The notes below the pieces were generated by a model, which saw only the letters and a list, made by a program, of their open reading frames with translations, was not told where the DNA came from and did not search any database. DNA of 64,000 bases from Rheum nobile (taxonomy: Eukaryota > Streptophyta > Magnoliopsida > Caryophyllales > Polygonaceae): assembly GCA_027886185.1 (NCBI GenBank), contig WOAB01000098.1, positions 992,001 through 1,056,000 on the forward strand, written 5' to 3'. Of this stretch, positions 35,679-46,349 are shown in pieces. Position numbers and translations under genes: made by a program. Position 1 is the stretch's first letter, and the number at the start of each line of letters is the position of its first letter.

Positions 35679-36242
35679 GTGTTTGTCCCATTGATTTATC
35701 CTAGGTATCGCCCTCCTGACCCTAGCATTCTTGTATCTTCTTATACCGGGAATTGGGTGGTTGTGTATCTTACTCTTGTAGTCGGGTGGCCAACTCCTAA
35801 GAAGGGGAGAGATTCTCTTTGGGTGCTACTAGTTCATCTCTCCCACATGGCCAACCCCCTAGCTTGTAGGATCTCACACATTGCCTTCAGGATGCCCATT
35901 GTTTTCCTTTTTCACATATGGCCACCGGACCTCAGCCCTCCCATCATCTACCCCATTAGGGTTGCGCATGAACCAACCATATCTCCATTTTAGACCGTGC
36001 CTAGGGCCCTTCGTAAAACCACCCCGGGGAGTAGGATATTCTCACATTTTGTTGTTGAGTTGCTTTATTGTAGGACCATGTCGGTGGCAACCTTGCTTAG
36101 GGCCTTTTTGGCATCTCCTTGGAGTACACATACCATGGCGTGGGGAGCTCTTCCAAGCCGTGTTATGGATGCCTACTTGCCTTATGTGCCCCCGGTCCCC
36201 GATGATCGAATTGAGGACAATTCTCCCTCAAGAAGGGGAGAG
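35679..36242 (+). other. 3' part of the pol-less element interior
   Basis: Short overlapping frames only. It closes with the purine tract AAGAAGGGGAGAG at about 36230-36242, the expected polypurine tract beside the 3' LTR. Confidence 0.65.
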
Positions 36243-36982
36243 TGATGAGTGTCAACCACCCATCAACAAGGACACTCAAGGCCCGGGGACGATGGCCCGA
36301 GCCCGACCCTTCTCGGAGTAGCCAAAATGTCGTCGCTTCAAATGCCACGACAATCAAGCATCCGATGCTTCGACTCCAAGGCATTCAAGCGTGCATTCCT
36401 ATCCAAGCCTTTATGGCTTTTATCTCTTTTCCCTTTTTGGCAATTAAGTTATGTTAGTGCCTTTTATTTTGGATATTTAGGGCATTTCTTTTAGTGGGTG
36501 GGCGTGTGGATCCATGTGTCGGCCTATGGTTCCTAGCCCACTCCCAAAAACCCTAGACTATTTAAGCCTTTCCTTGGCTTCCTTGTCGGTTGGTTGAAGA
36601 ATAGAGAATTGGAATATTGCCTTGGGTAGAGAAATCCTCCCCTAAGGTCTTCAATTAATTTCTATCAACCCAAACTCTCTCAAACACTCTCCTCCTCTCA
36701 ATCTCTCACAAACTCACACTCAAATTCTCCATACCACTCGTTCAAGCTCCCTCACGGCCAAGGAACCCCCAGGGGAGAGTTTCCTTGGAGCTCGTCGCCG
36801 CCTAGTCTCCTCTCGGCAACCTCCGGCAGCCCACTGCCCACCCTCGGTTTTCGGCGGCCCAACCCCCTCTTCAAGTGCCATTGGAGGGCTTCCAAGCATA
36901 GGAAGGAGAAGAAGACTCCCCTTGGTCTAGATCTAGCCCCTAGAGGAGCAAAGCCTCACCTTTGGAGGGTTGTTTCTCATCA
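36243..36982 (+). repeat. 3' LTR of pol-less element
   Basis: 740 bp. The 4-base length difference from the 5' LTR comes mainly from a 4-base insertion near 36520 (TCGG). It is followed by the CCTTC target duplication. Confidence 0.95.
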
Positions 36983-37039
36983 CCTTCCCCCACCCTCTTT
37001 GATGGTTGTAGTGCTTACATTATTCGCCTTGTACGTTAG

Positions 37040-37310
37040 GGAGGCGCTATTCACTGCGTGGCCAGGGAGAACATTAGCCATTGTTTCACGGGCAAGCTTT
37101 TGGTGGGGGAGGTTTACGCCATTAGCCACTTTACCGTTGCGCCGCCGAAGCCTACGTATCGCCTCTGCAACGGTGATCCATTTGTATTACATTTGGAGGG
37201 CAACACTATTGTCAAGCATCTTCACTACTCGCCGGAAGGATTTGCGAAGTATCCGCTCCAATTGGTCCCCATACACGATATCGAGCACAATGGCTCCAAG
37301 TTCCTCATAC
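37040..37310 (+). pseudogene. RPA70-like gene, exon 2
   Basis: After an acceptor TACGTTAG (AG at 37038-37039) the phase-0 exon reads GGAIHCVARENISHCFTGKLLVGEVYAI, then FTVAPPKPTYRLCNGDPFVLHLEGNT, LVPIHDIE and SKFLI. It is followed by a consensus donor GTAAGT at 37311. This continues the OB fold started in exon 1 and matches the pattern of RPA1-type proteins. The shared intron (31506-37039) is about 5.5 kb only because of the LTR element; without it, it would be about 80 bp. No third exon is recognisable in the next 3 kb. Confidence 0.65.
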
Positions 37311-37492
37311 GTAAGTGTTACTTCAATTATTTACTGCTTCATTTTCTATTTAAACACCCTAAATACACCACAATTTAGGGACTTTAAAATCACCCTAAAT
37401 ACACCACAATACAGGGTCCATAACCTCAGTTGACAAAATCATTGTCCAAGAGAAATTGGCTTAGCACATCAACAAAGTAGGTAGACCACAGC

Positions 37493-37836
37493 CAATGTTC
37501 TAAAAGTCGCTAGGCGGGAGTTGTGCGGTGGGGGGGGGGGGGCTAGCGCCTAGGCGGCTAGGCGGACTAAACATTAATGCATGATCTATGTGATTATTTA
37601 ATTATGTTCTCCCAAATCCATTAATATTTAAAAAACTATGTTGGGATGAGATTTGATATTATATTATGAGCCTTATTGTACAAAGCCTAACCCAAAATTA
37701 TGTTAATGCATCTGTCATCTTATAAGATGTTACAGCTTCCACAACATTTGAGGATTCTTCTCGCCTAGGCGGATCTAGGCGGGTTCTAGGCAGAGGGTGA
37801 CTGCCTAGCGCCTAGGCGGGGATTTTTAGAACATTG
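37493..37836. mobile_element. hAT-type MITE
   Basis: A 344-bp element with terminal inverted repeats CAATGTTCTAAAA and TTTTTAGAACATTG and perfect 8-bp target duplications ACCACAGC (37485-37492 and 37837-37844), the hAT signature. Many CCTAGGCGG subterminal motifs and a run of 14 or so G near 37530 are present. No transposase. Confidence 0.92.
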
Positions 37837-37844
37837 ACCACAGC

Positions 37845-38575
37845 ATATCAGCTCACAGGCCAACATAACTTGACATCCAAAGGCTTGCCTAAACAAAATC
37901 AAGCAGAACAAGCACAACAATAAAATTTTGGAATAAAGGGCAAGCAAAGCAATCTTACCAGGTGCTCCTCTGCTGCCATCATCCTCGAAACAAGGAATTT
38001 CTCTTCTCGCAACCTCCTCAACAAACACAACAGCTTGATCTTTCTTTTCCAATTCTCAATACACAGAATGTTTTAAACGCCGCTTATCTCAAATCCCTGA
38101 ATTTGAAGAGTTGCGTGTGGCCACCAGCTTTTACCTGCAGACTATCCAAGAAAGTCCCCAATTCAATTACTTCGGAACCTAGATCACTTAATGAGGGTTC
38201 AAGAGCAAGTGTCTTCTCACTTTGCTCATCTAACAGACTGCCTCTCCATGGAGAAAACCCGGGCAGCGTTCTTCCCTAGAGACATATCCGATATGTATGA
38301 AACCAAATTCATTGGCTTTCAGGCGAACACGCTGTGCCTGGACCCGATCTCTTTAGTATTTCCAAGCTAATTTCGGGGTTGATCATCATTCCTCTATTGC
38401 CTGAAGCTGTCAGTGTTAAGCTCATCTTGATAGGCTCTGATGCAGCAACTTGACTTTTAACAACACGATCTTTGTCCATTTGAATAGTTCCACAAACAAC
38501 AATTGCCGAAGTGGGCAGCAAATAACCAGGAAAACTAAACACATACATCTGCAGCACAAACAGATGTAATAACAA
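37845..38575 (-). pseudogene. unidentified spliced gene fragment
   Basis: On the minus strand three exon-like pieces appear. The first follows an acceptor TTTGTGCTGCAG near 38555 and reads FSFPGYLLPTSAIVVCGTIQ, then DKDRVVKSQVAASEPIKMSL and ISLEILKRSG down to about 38312. The second contains SLLDEQSEKTLALEPSLSDL...FLDSLQ and ends with a donor GTAAAAG at 38134. The third reads KDQAVVFVEEVARREIPCFEDDG at about 37970-38045 and is followed by GTAAGAT. The pieces look like parts of a host housekeeping gene, but I do not recognise which one. They lie antisense to, and between, the RPA-like exons and the Helitron helicase, as expected for sequence captured by a Helitron. They include a frame change. 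Confidence 0.45.
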
Positions 38576-40397
38576 ACAATGCTTCGGCTATAATTTCGCT
38601 TGTGATGTGCATTACAAAACGAAAAGGGCGGTTTGTATAGAATTAGGCTTATCATTAACAGAATCAGGCATCATCACCACTCAGATTTTTGAACACTCCA
38701 AATCAGAATTTTCAGCTTTTACAACATCACAGATTCTATATATTGAGCACAATACGACGGTTGACCACATCACCACACCCCTAAAATGGAGGCTATCAGA
38801 ACATTTTTTTGGCGCCCTACATCGAAATTCTAAAATCCTTGCACACTTGACACAACAAGCTTAAAAATCAGCAAAGGGCATATGCAAGGAATCTCCACCG
38901 TAACCATACAATTGCTATCCCCACCAAGCTTTAAACCAGGCAAGTGACAACTAATGAGCTATGAATGCTGTCAATTTCATCAATCTCTTCTCAAAATTAT
39001 CATCTAGAAAAACCGACCATAACAATTCCACTGCCCTACTCCTCATCCCTGTTCTACAAACTCATAAATTTCAGGGAATTGCACAAATTCCAGGTTAAGA
39101 CAGTAAAGCATGGGTGTGTTTGGGGGTAGGCGAATGAAGGGTATTAGACCATCAATGGTGGCAACTGGCAACTGGATTGCCCCTTTATCACCACGGGAGG
39201 AGAAGGACAAAATGAACCGAAACGGAAGGAGGTCAACTATTGAATTTCTGACCAGCAATAATTCGTTTTGCTAATCAAAATGTGAGCCCATTGTGTAGTG
39301 GTCTACTAGGCTTAATTGTGAAGGCCTTGTGGTGGCCTTTGTTAAAGGCCCGTTTCAGAAATCGTGAGTACCAAACTTGGAATTAGATCATTTCATGCAT
39401 AGCTATAGGTTTTAAAAAAACATCTTTCGCTGGTATTACACACTAAAATGCTTAGCACAATCCGTCGCCAATTCCTACAAAGCAAGAATAATTGATGTTT
39501 CTCCTTTCACATCACTCTCAACCTTTGCGCACACATCAATTAACCGTGTGTACCATTTCTGAAACACAAGCACTGACCTTTGGTTACATGACGTCCATAC
39601 TTGGTAAACAAACTCATTTACTTAGGATTAATACTTTCCCAGGTCCAAGCACGGGCAAAAAAATATAAGGTACTCTAACATGACTTCAATTTCTTTGTTA
39701 CACTTTTACATAATAAATTTTATAAACTAATGATATATCCTATATAATATAAAATAAACAACAAGGTGTAAAATAAGCTTCCCAGTAATGAAGCAATATA
39801 TATTATGTTAGAAAAGAATAATTTAAACAACGTGGTTATCACATACTTGTAGACATGTCGCCTGGGTCGGGTTCGGGTCAAACGGGCTCGGGCGACCCGA
39901 GCCTACTAGCATGCTAGAGTCTGGCGGACTGGGTTTGGGTTGACCGAACGGGTTGAAGGTAACCATCATCAAATGAGTAATATTATGATTTCAAACAAAT
40001 AGTAAATTCATTATATTGCCCAAAATAATATTGTACAATTTATAAAAAAAAAACTAATTCAAATTAGTAAATATAAATAAAAGTAAAACGATGAAATGAC
40101 GGGGTCCGTCGAGCTCAGATCCACTACTCAGGTCCGATCCGATCCTTCGAGTTTGGCATCGGGCCCTTCGAGTACAGTTCCTTCTTCACCCAATGACTTT
40201 CAGGCCGTGTCTCAATCCAAAACCGTCGGGTCGGGTCAAGTTATATAACATAGACATTTAATAATTCCATGCCTTCTTAATGCAATGTCATGGGGTGCAA
40301 CAATGCATTATTGATTACCTGCCCACTGATGTGCCTCCTTTGTGCCAGATGTTGTAGGGTGTCCTATTAATATTGGGGCAATGAAAACTACTCATAC
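38576..40397. other. non-coding stretch before the Helitron helicase
   Basis: No supported gene. At 39860-39960 and 40210-40240 there are G-rich stretches with repeated GGGTCGGGT and GGGCTCGGG units that may be parts of an unknown repeat. The N-terminal Helitron Rep (HUH nuclease) domain that should precede the helicase is not readable here. Confidence 0.5.
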
Positions 40398-43120
40398 ATG
40401 TGTTCAACTACTAGAGTGCCACCTCATGAACGAGATGTAAAGCAATACTTAGATTGTCGTTACCTATCTGCCTGTGAAGCCGCTTGGCGTATTTATGGGT
40501 TTGAAATTCATTATAGTTGGCCTGCTATTATACGTCTGACATTCCATATCCCATTACAACACTCAGTAACAATGTCAGATTCGCAAAACCTGCCAGCTGT
40601 GATACGCCGAGAAGGAGTACAATCGACAATGTTTACAGAGTGGTTTACCCTAAACAGTAAGGATGAGGTGGCACGGAAATTAAAGTATGTAGAAATACCC
40701 AAACAGTACACATGGGATGCATCACAGAAGGTGTGGGGGCCAAGGCGAAATCTCAAACCGATAGGCAGAGTTGTGTATGCCCATCCCGTCTCCAGCAAAA
40801 GGTATTACCTACGCATGCTTCTGAATGTGGTTGCAGGGTCTCGAACATTTGAAGAAATCTGGATAGTGAATGGGAAACAATATGACACCTTCAGGCAAGC
40901 ATGCTATGCCCGTGGAATGCTCAAGGAAGACAATGAGTGGACCGACGCAATCAAAGAAGCACAAGTCTGGGCAACGGGGGTACAGCTGAGGGATTTGTTT
41001 GTCACGATTCTAACCTTTTGTGAGGTGACCAACCCGGGAAAACTGTGGGACACTAATTGGGCTGCGTTATCAGAAGACATACTATACCGAAAGAGAAGAG
41101 AATTCCAATTCCCGACCTTAGAACTCAGTGAAAATCAGCTGAAAAACTACTGCTTGCTTGACATTGAAGAGATCCTTGCAAAAAACGGGAAAACATTGAC
41201 TGACTACCCGAGAATTCCGATGCCAGATAAGCAACTACTAACCGCAATGGACAACCGACTTATAAGAGAAAAACTCTCCTACAATGCCCAAAAAATGGAA
41301 GAGCTGCATTCAGCCATGTACCGTTCACTGAACGCGGACCAAAAAGCAATCTACGCCAAGGTAATCAATGCATTCAATAAGCGATCTGGAGAGTTCTTCT
41401 TCATTTATGGTGCATGAGGAACAAGAAAAACTTATCTATACAAGACAATAATGGCCCGTATAAGATCACAAGGGAACATCGTCCTTGTCGTAGCATCGTC
41501 GGGTAAGTTCTAAGCTATGTTTGCTTACTCCGGTAATATTTTCATACCTACTCCATTGCTTAACAACGAAAAATACATGCACAAAAGGCAGCATACTAAT
41601 GTCTATTACACCCATTGTTGACCCATAATAATACCATTATAATGTAGTAAGTACCTGGTGGTTGCATGCTGCCATCATATACAAAATAAGATACCCCGCA
41701 TATTTAATTATGCTCACCTCTAACACTTTTGTTCCCCACAGGTATTGCTTCCCTTCTATTGTCGGGCGACCGGACAACCCACAGCAGGTTTCTAATCCCA
41801 ATCGAGCTGCTTGATAATAGCACATGTGGTATTAAACAAAACACTCAATTAGCACAACTGATGCATGAAGTCAAACTGATTATTTGGGATGAAGCTCCAA
41901 TGACTCATAGAAATGCGTTCGAGGCATTGAACATGACATTGCAAGACATCCAAAGCATCAAACATGCTAAAAACAAACACAAGTTATTTGGCGGTATAAC
42001 GGTACTACTATGAGGAGATTTCAGGCAAATACTGCCAATTATTAGCAAAGGAAAATGACAAGACATCGTTCAAGCTTGCATCAATAACTCACCTATTTGG
42101 AGCCATTGTCAAGTACTCACGTTAACAAAGAGCATGAGGGTGAATGACCAACAGGCCAATGGCGAGATTGACATCCACAAATAACAATTCAACAACTGGA
42201 TTCAAAAGATCGGGGATGGAAATGCTGAAGCAATAGCGCTAGACAATGAGGAGGAAGAAACATGGACTGAGATCCCACAAGAGTTCATAATCGTACCAGG
42301 GGCAAATCCGATTGAGCAACTAATTGACAAAGTTATTCCAAATTTCATAGCAAACGAAACCAACCCGTCGTACCTCCAAAACAGAGCTATCCTGACCCCC
42401 TTAAACGAAGATGCAGATCAAATAAACAGTTATATGTTCAAACGTCTACACGGAAAAATGAAGACATACAAAAGCGCATATGAGATTTGCAAGGCATCTA
42501 CCGATGTGGCTGAACAAGAGCATTTGTACCCACCCGAATTCTTAAACAACCAAGATTTCCCCAGTACTTTGCGCTTGCATTTCCATACACTATGCCTAAT
42601 AGGTTATAAAATCATCAACGAATGAAAATAACATGCAAACTGAATAACAGGAATCCCACCACACGCGTTGGAACTGAAGGAAGGGTTGTCGGTGATGCTT
42701 CTAAGGAATGTCAACCCTTCACAAGGACTGTGCAATGGCACCCGACTCATCATTACGCATTTGGGGGAGTGGGTTGTTGAGGTTGAGATAATAACAGGGA
42801 CATGCATAGGAAATAAAGTCCTAATTCCTAGGATAACACTAAGCGCCACCCAATCAAAATGGCCATTCGTAATGAAGCGTCGTCAATTCCCACTAAAAGC
42901 TTGCTATGCTGTGACTATCAATAAAAGATAAGGGCAATCGCTAAAGCATGTGGGGTTGTACTTACCAAGGCCAGTTTTCTGCCACAGTCAGCTCTATGTT
43001 GCAATATCTCGAGTGACAAACCCACATGGACTCAGTATATTGTTACTACAAACGGGGAAAGCGCCGGCTAACTACAAAGAGGCATTCAACAACTTGGTCA
43101 CCGAAATGAATGTAAGTACT
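40398..43120 (+). pseudogene. Helitron RepHel, C-terminal PIF1-like helicase part, decayed
   Basis: It begins within the region linking Rep and helicase (VKQYLDCRYLSACEAAWRIYGFEIH) and runs through LNADQKAIYAKVINAF. The Walker A is ruined: the text reads GA-stop-GTRKT at 41412-41435, where GAGGTGKT is expected. A 239-bp GT-AG intron (41503-41741, GTAAGT to CCCCACAG) follows, then IIWDEAPM (Walker B region), a stop and GDFRQILPI. It ends at PHALELKEGLSVMLLRN, NGTRL and QLYVAISRV near 43020, the C-terminal PIF1 motifs. At least five stops are present. No HUH nuclease domain is found. The family drives rolling-circle transposition of Helitrons; this copy cannot. Confidence 0.9.
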
Positions 43121-43135
43121 ACAACCCACTTTTAA

Positions 43136-43950
43136 AAATAAAACAAAACCAGCTAAAATCTATAAACCTGTAGGAAATGATTAGCACGCAGGATTATAAC
43201 GGCAAAAAACGCTTGCTTGGCGTGCACTACGACCAGCATATTATAACCCTTATACTAGAGCTTGCTCACATATATTCCCTCATGTTCCAGCTCTAGCACC
43301 ACATGATACTAGACATTTCGCACCACTGGAAAGCAAGAAGTGCATATCAAACAATCTGGCAAACATGAGGTACGGGAAAACAGTACTTTATTCAAACATG
43401 CGATTTGAGAGTCCTTTGGTGCTCAGGAATTTAGACAACTCTAGAAGAATAGCTTCTTTGGTTTAACCAAACCGGCTTCTACTATTGCAGGGTTTGGGCC
43501 TTTAGATATTCCTCAATTGCTTCATTTGCGAGCTCTCATTGGGAACGACGTCCTCTTTGGAACGGGTGCATTGCTGCAGGGGATTCCAATATTATATTTC
43601 ACTCCCAAAGCTTTTTCCACTATCCCCAAAATGGCGCTTTCAATACAGGCAAAGGTTGATACAAGGCAATGGCTGTCTGGGTTCTCAAGCCAACGAAATA
43701 TAATCATGTATCATATCATTACGTACACAGCCAAACATTACTGCTAATCCTAAATCGTTGGCATTTCTCTATGCAAATTTATTTACACAACAAGACACAC
43801 AAGTCTCAAATGACCCTCAGGTGCCACACCAACCAAATCTCCCAAATGAACTCAACAACACATCAGTTTGGCCATCCTCAGCCCCCAATAACAACAATGC
43901 CTTACCACACATCCAATCACCAACCCCACGCGCCCACAACAAACATACAA
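43136..43950 (+). other. 3' region of the Helitron
   Basis: A further intron/exon change may occur near 43176 (acceptor-like CTGTAG). The following short frames are not recognisable. No host gene fragment that I can name. Confidence 0.4.
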
Positions 43951-43952
43951 CA

Positions 43953-43987
43953 TTGTCCTGTACGTAGCACGGGACTCCGATTTCTAG
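43953..43987 (+). other. Helitron 3' terminus
   Basis: An imperfect hairpin (TCCTGT...GCACGGGA) is followed 11 bases later by CTAG at 43984-43987, with T next. Hairpin plus CTRR plus T is the Helitron 3' end. It closes the helicase-bearing Helitron about 870 bases after the helicase frame. Confidence 0.75.
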
Positions 43988-44455
43988 TATATATTAATCT
44001 TGTCCCTTTTCCAGCCACCAATTTAATTATGTGCCCACATATCCTTTGTCTTTTTGTGGTTAATTCTCAATTTTGATTTATTTTATTTTTTACAAATTTA
44101 TATATATTTTAAATTGATTACTAAGATATCTTCAACTACATATGATTTTGTAAAGTTTTATAAACCTATATGATTTAATTATAAGCTACCTATAAAATTT
44201 TGTTAAATCTAACAAATCTGATGAGATGATATCAAACTTTTATTTTACACGTAATATGATTTACTCTAACGTATATTACAAACATTTGAATTTGTGCATG
44301 TATATTTGGTTACTTTATTTTTTTAGCAATATCTTAATTTGGTTACACATGTACGTGATATCATCTATTCCTATGGTTGTATATAGTCAAATATTTAATC
44401 GTTATATTTTAATAGGTTGAACAAACTTTTAGGATTAATTTACAATTCATTTAGT
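43988..44455 (+). repeat. Helitron 5'-end-family repeat, copy 1
   Basis: It begins TATATATTAATCTTGTCCC right after the CTAG end, then runs CCACATATCC...TTTGTGGTTAATTCTC and on to ACAATTCATTT. Its last about 430 bases recur at 47997-48475. A second Helitron abutting the first is the simplest reading. Confidence 0.65.
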
Positions 44456-44699
44456 TGAACTATGAAACACTCCGGTAAAACGAGAGTTATGGTAAAACGA
44501 AAGTATTAATATGGAGCGTTGGATTGATGGTGATGGATGGTTAGATGATTGAGCCTTATAATGGATATAGTAGGGGTGTAACCAGCAAATCTACTCTAAT
44601 AAGGTAATTATTTAATTTTTAATTAGGAAAAGATAATAAATGAGATTGTTAGATGAGAGAGAAAACACAATATTTTCTCTTTCCTAAAACGCTGCAACC

Positions 44700-45275
44700 C
44701 GATTGATAGTAAAAACAATAGTCGATATTCATTCAAAATGTTATGATATTCACGTACTTTTTAAATCGATATTCATAAAAACAGTAGTCGATATTCATTA
44801 AAACAGTATTGATATTCAGAATTTAATTCGCATATGATGATTATCGATTATAGGAATTAGGCGATATTCATACAAATTGTATTGATATTCGTGTGTTAAT
44901 TTCAATCTTTTGGAATAGATTCATGATCTTCGAAACTTTTTCTTTGTATTTGATAAATATCGCATATCCAATTTTGAATAACCTGGTTGATTGTAAACTG
45001 ATTATGATGAGATGATATTCATGTACAGCGTATACATATTCATGAACCACAATAGAAATATTCATTCAATATTTTATGATATTCACGTACTTTGTACGCA
45101 TAGTCGATATTTTATGATGGAAAGATATTCATGTATCGAGTATAAATATTCAAGAACAATAATATCGATATTCATACAATATTAATGATATTCGCGATAT
45201 GTGTACGCATATTCATATCGCTTTAGGCGATATTCATATAAACTGTACTGATATTCATATCGCTTTAGGCAGGTT
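44700..45275. repeat. degenerate GATATTCA-rich repeat
   Basis: The octamer GATATTCA or a one-base variant occurs more than ten times in about 570 bases, often followed by T or paired with CATGTA or CGTAC. ATATCGCTTTAGGC is repeated near 45215 and 45255. No coding signal. Confidence 0.65.
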
Positions 45276-45399
45276 GGTATATCAAGAAGAAACCAATAAG
45301 CAACAAACTTTACTCAGTAGTTTAGCACCCAAGTACAAACAGATACAAAAAAAAAACATGAATCTTAAATCGAAGTTAGATCAGAATACATCCTCTTTA

Positions 45400-45480
45400 C
45401 TGATGTTTATCTGAGTATTTAGACGAATAGCCTCATCTTCACTGCTTGAATCATCACTATCACTGTCATCTTCAACTCCA
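45400..45480 (-). pseudogene. acidic exon-like piece, possibly SDA1
   Basis: After an acceptor-like ATAGGCAG the minus strand reads SGVEDDSDSDDSSSEDEA. Highly acidic stretches of this kind occur in the second half of SDA1, but low complexity makes the match weak. The strand and order agree with the exon at 45949-46349. Confidence 0.35.
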
Positions 45481-45948
45481 CTGCCTATTGAACAATTTCG
45501 AAGTGGAAGATAAATCAAAAGTCACATAAGCAAATTATCAATTGCACAATCGGAACCACAAAGCATTAGCAAGACAAGATGCACATGTTATGATTTGATG
45601 GAAAATGATGTTTACAACCACATAAAGATTCAACAAACGAAACAAAGAAGATTGTAATAGTACTAGTATTCCCAGTGATCGAGTGAATCAACATTTAAGA
45701 AGGATTCATGTTCATTAAAACAACCAACAAATTAATAACTCCAGAATCCTCCACGGACTCTTCTTACTTCTTGTCAAAATAGCAAACCATACACAAAAGA
45801 CCCAACCAAAGTACAAATTGAACTCATCAACTCGATTTCACGTTTAACCCTGTAAATTGAACTTCCAAACTCAACAATTTCTTAACATTAAACACAGAGA
45901 AACAAACAAATCCAATACTCAAACGCAATACTATTTCTCCACAGTTAC

Positions 45949-46349
45949 CTTCTGATTCATTAGAAGTATCAGCGCCTGGACAACCTGACACCTTAGAGCA
46001 GACGACAACGACCTTGCAGAAGTCCTGAGCAAGTCGGCGAGCTGATTGGGGAAGAGAGAGAGAGATGTTGGGGATAGAACGGCCTCATATGAGCCAGGAA
46101 CATGGCCCTATCGGCAAGATTCTTGGCCACCGTAGTGTCAGCGCCGATCCCGCTGAGTGAATTGAAGTTTAAGGCGGCTTGTTGCTTGAACAACTCGAGA
46201 GAGGACATGAATTGCTTGTATATCAACTGAAGCTCCATATCGTATCCCTCAGGATCGATCTTCATCTTCGACTGTAAGAGAGGCAGGGTTAGCTTCTCCG
46301 CAGTCCGGCCAGAAGCCTTCATTGCATCGGTCGTTTCCGGCGGTAACAT
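45949..46349 (-). pseudogene. SDA1 homologue, exon 1 fragment with frameshift
   Basis: On the minus strand the frame starts MLPPETTDAMKASGRTAEKL at 46349. It reads SKMKIDPEGYDMELQLIYKQF, LFKQQAALNFNSLSGIGAD and MFLAHMRPFYPQHL, the well-conserved N-terminus of SDA1, a nucleolar 60S ribosome biogenesis and export factor. At about 46060 a CT repeat has changed length and shifts the frame; beyond it, FPNQLADLLRTSARSLSS and ALILLMNQK continue in another frame to a donor AAG|GTAACT at 45948. The rest of the gene (about 700 residues) is missing, apart from a possible acidic piece at 45400-45480. It is a captured or relict fragment, not a working gene. Confidence 0.82.

Larger units (their letters stand above)
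31534..36982 (+). mobile_element. complete pol-less LTR retrotransposon (LARD/TR-GAG-like) in the RPA-like intron
   Basis: Two LTRs (31534-32269, 736 bp; 36243-36982, 740 bp) begin TGATGAG and end CTCATCA. The element has a perfect target duplication CCTTC (31529-31533 and 36983-36987), a near tRNA-Met primer site after the first LTR and a purine tract before the second. By eye the LTRs differ by about 25 substitutions and one 4-base indel (about 3.4%), so it is older than the copia at 7094. The 4-kb interior has no protease, integrase or RT, only Ala/Pro-rich frames. It therefore must use enzymes from another element. Confidence 0.93.

Noticed and set aside
39860..40240. Telomere-like or G-quadruplex array in GGGTCGGGT units
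   Set aside because: Units are few, irregular and spread over two spots; not a plant telomere repeat, and no element ends could be defined.
45199..45414. 71-residue ORF as a gene
   Set aside because: It overlaps the GATATTCA-rich repeat and the acidic exon-like piece, has low complexity and no known features.
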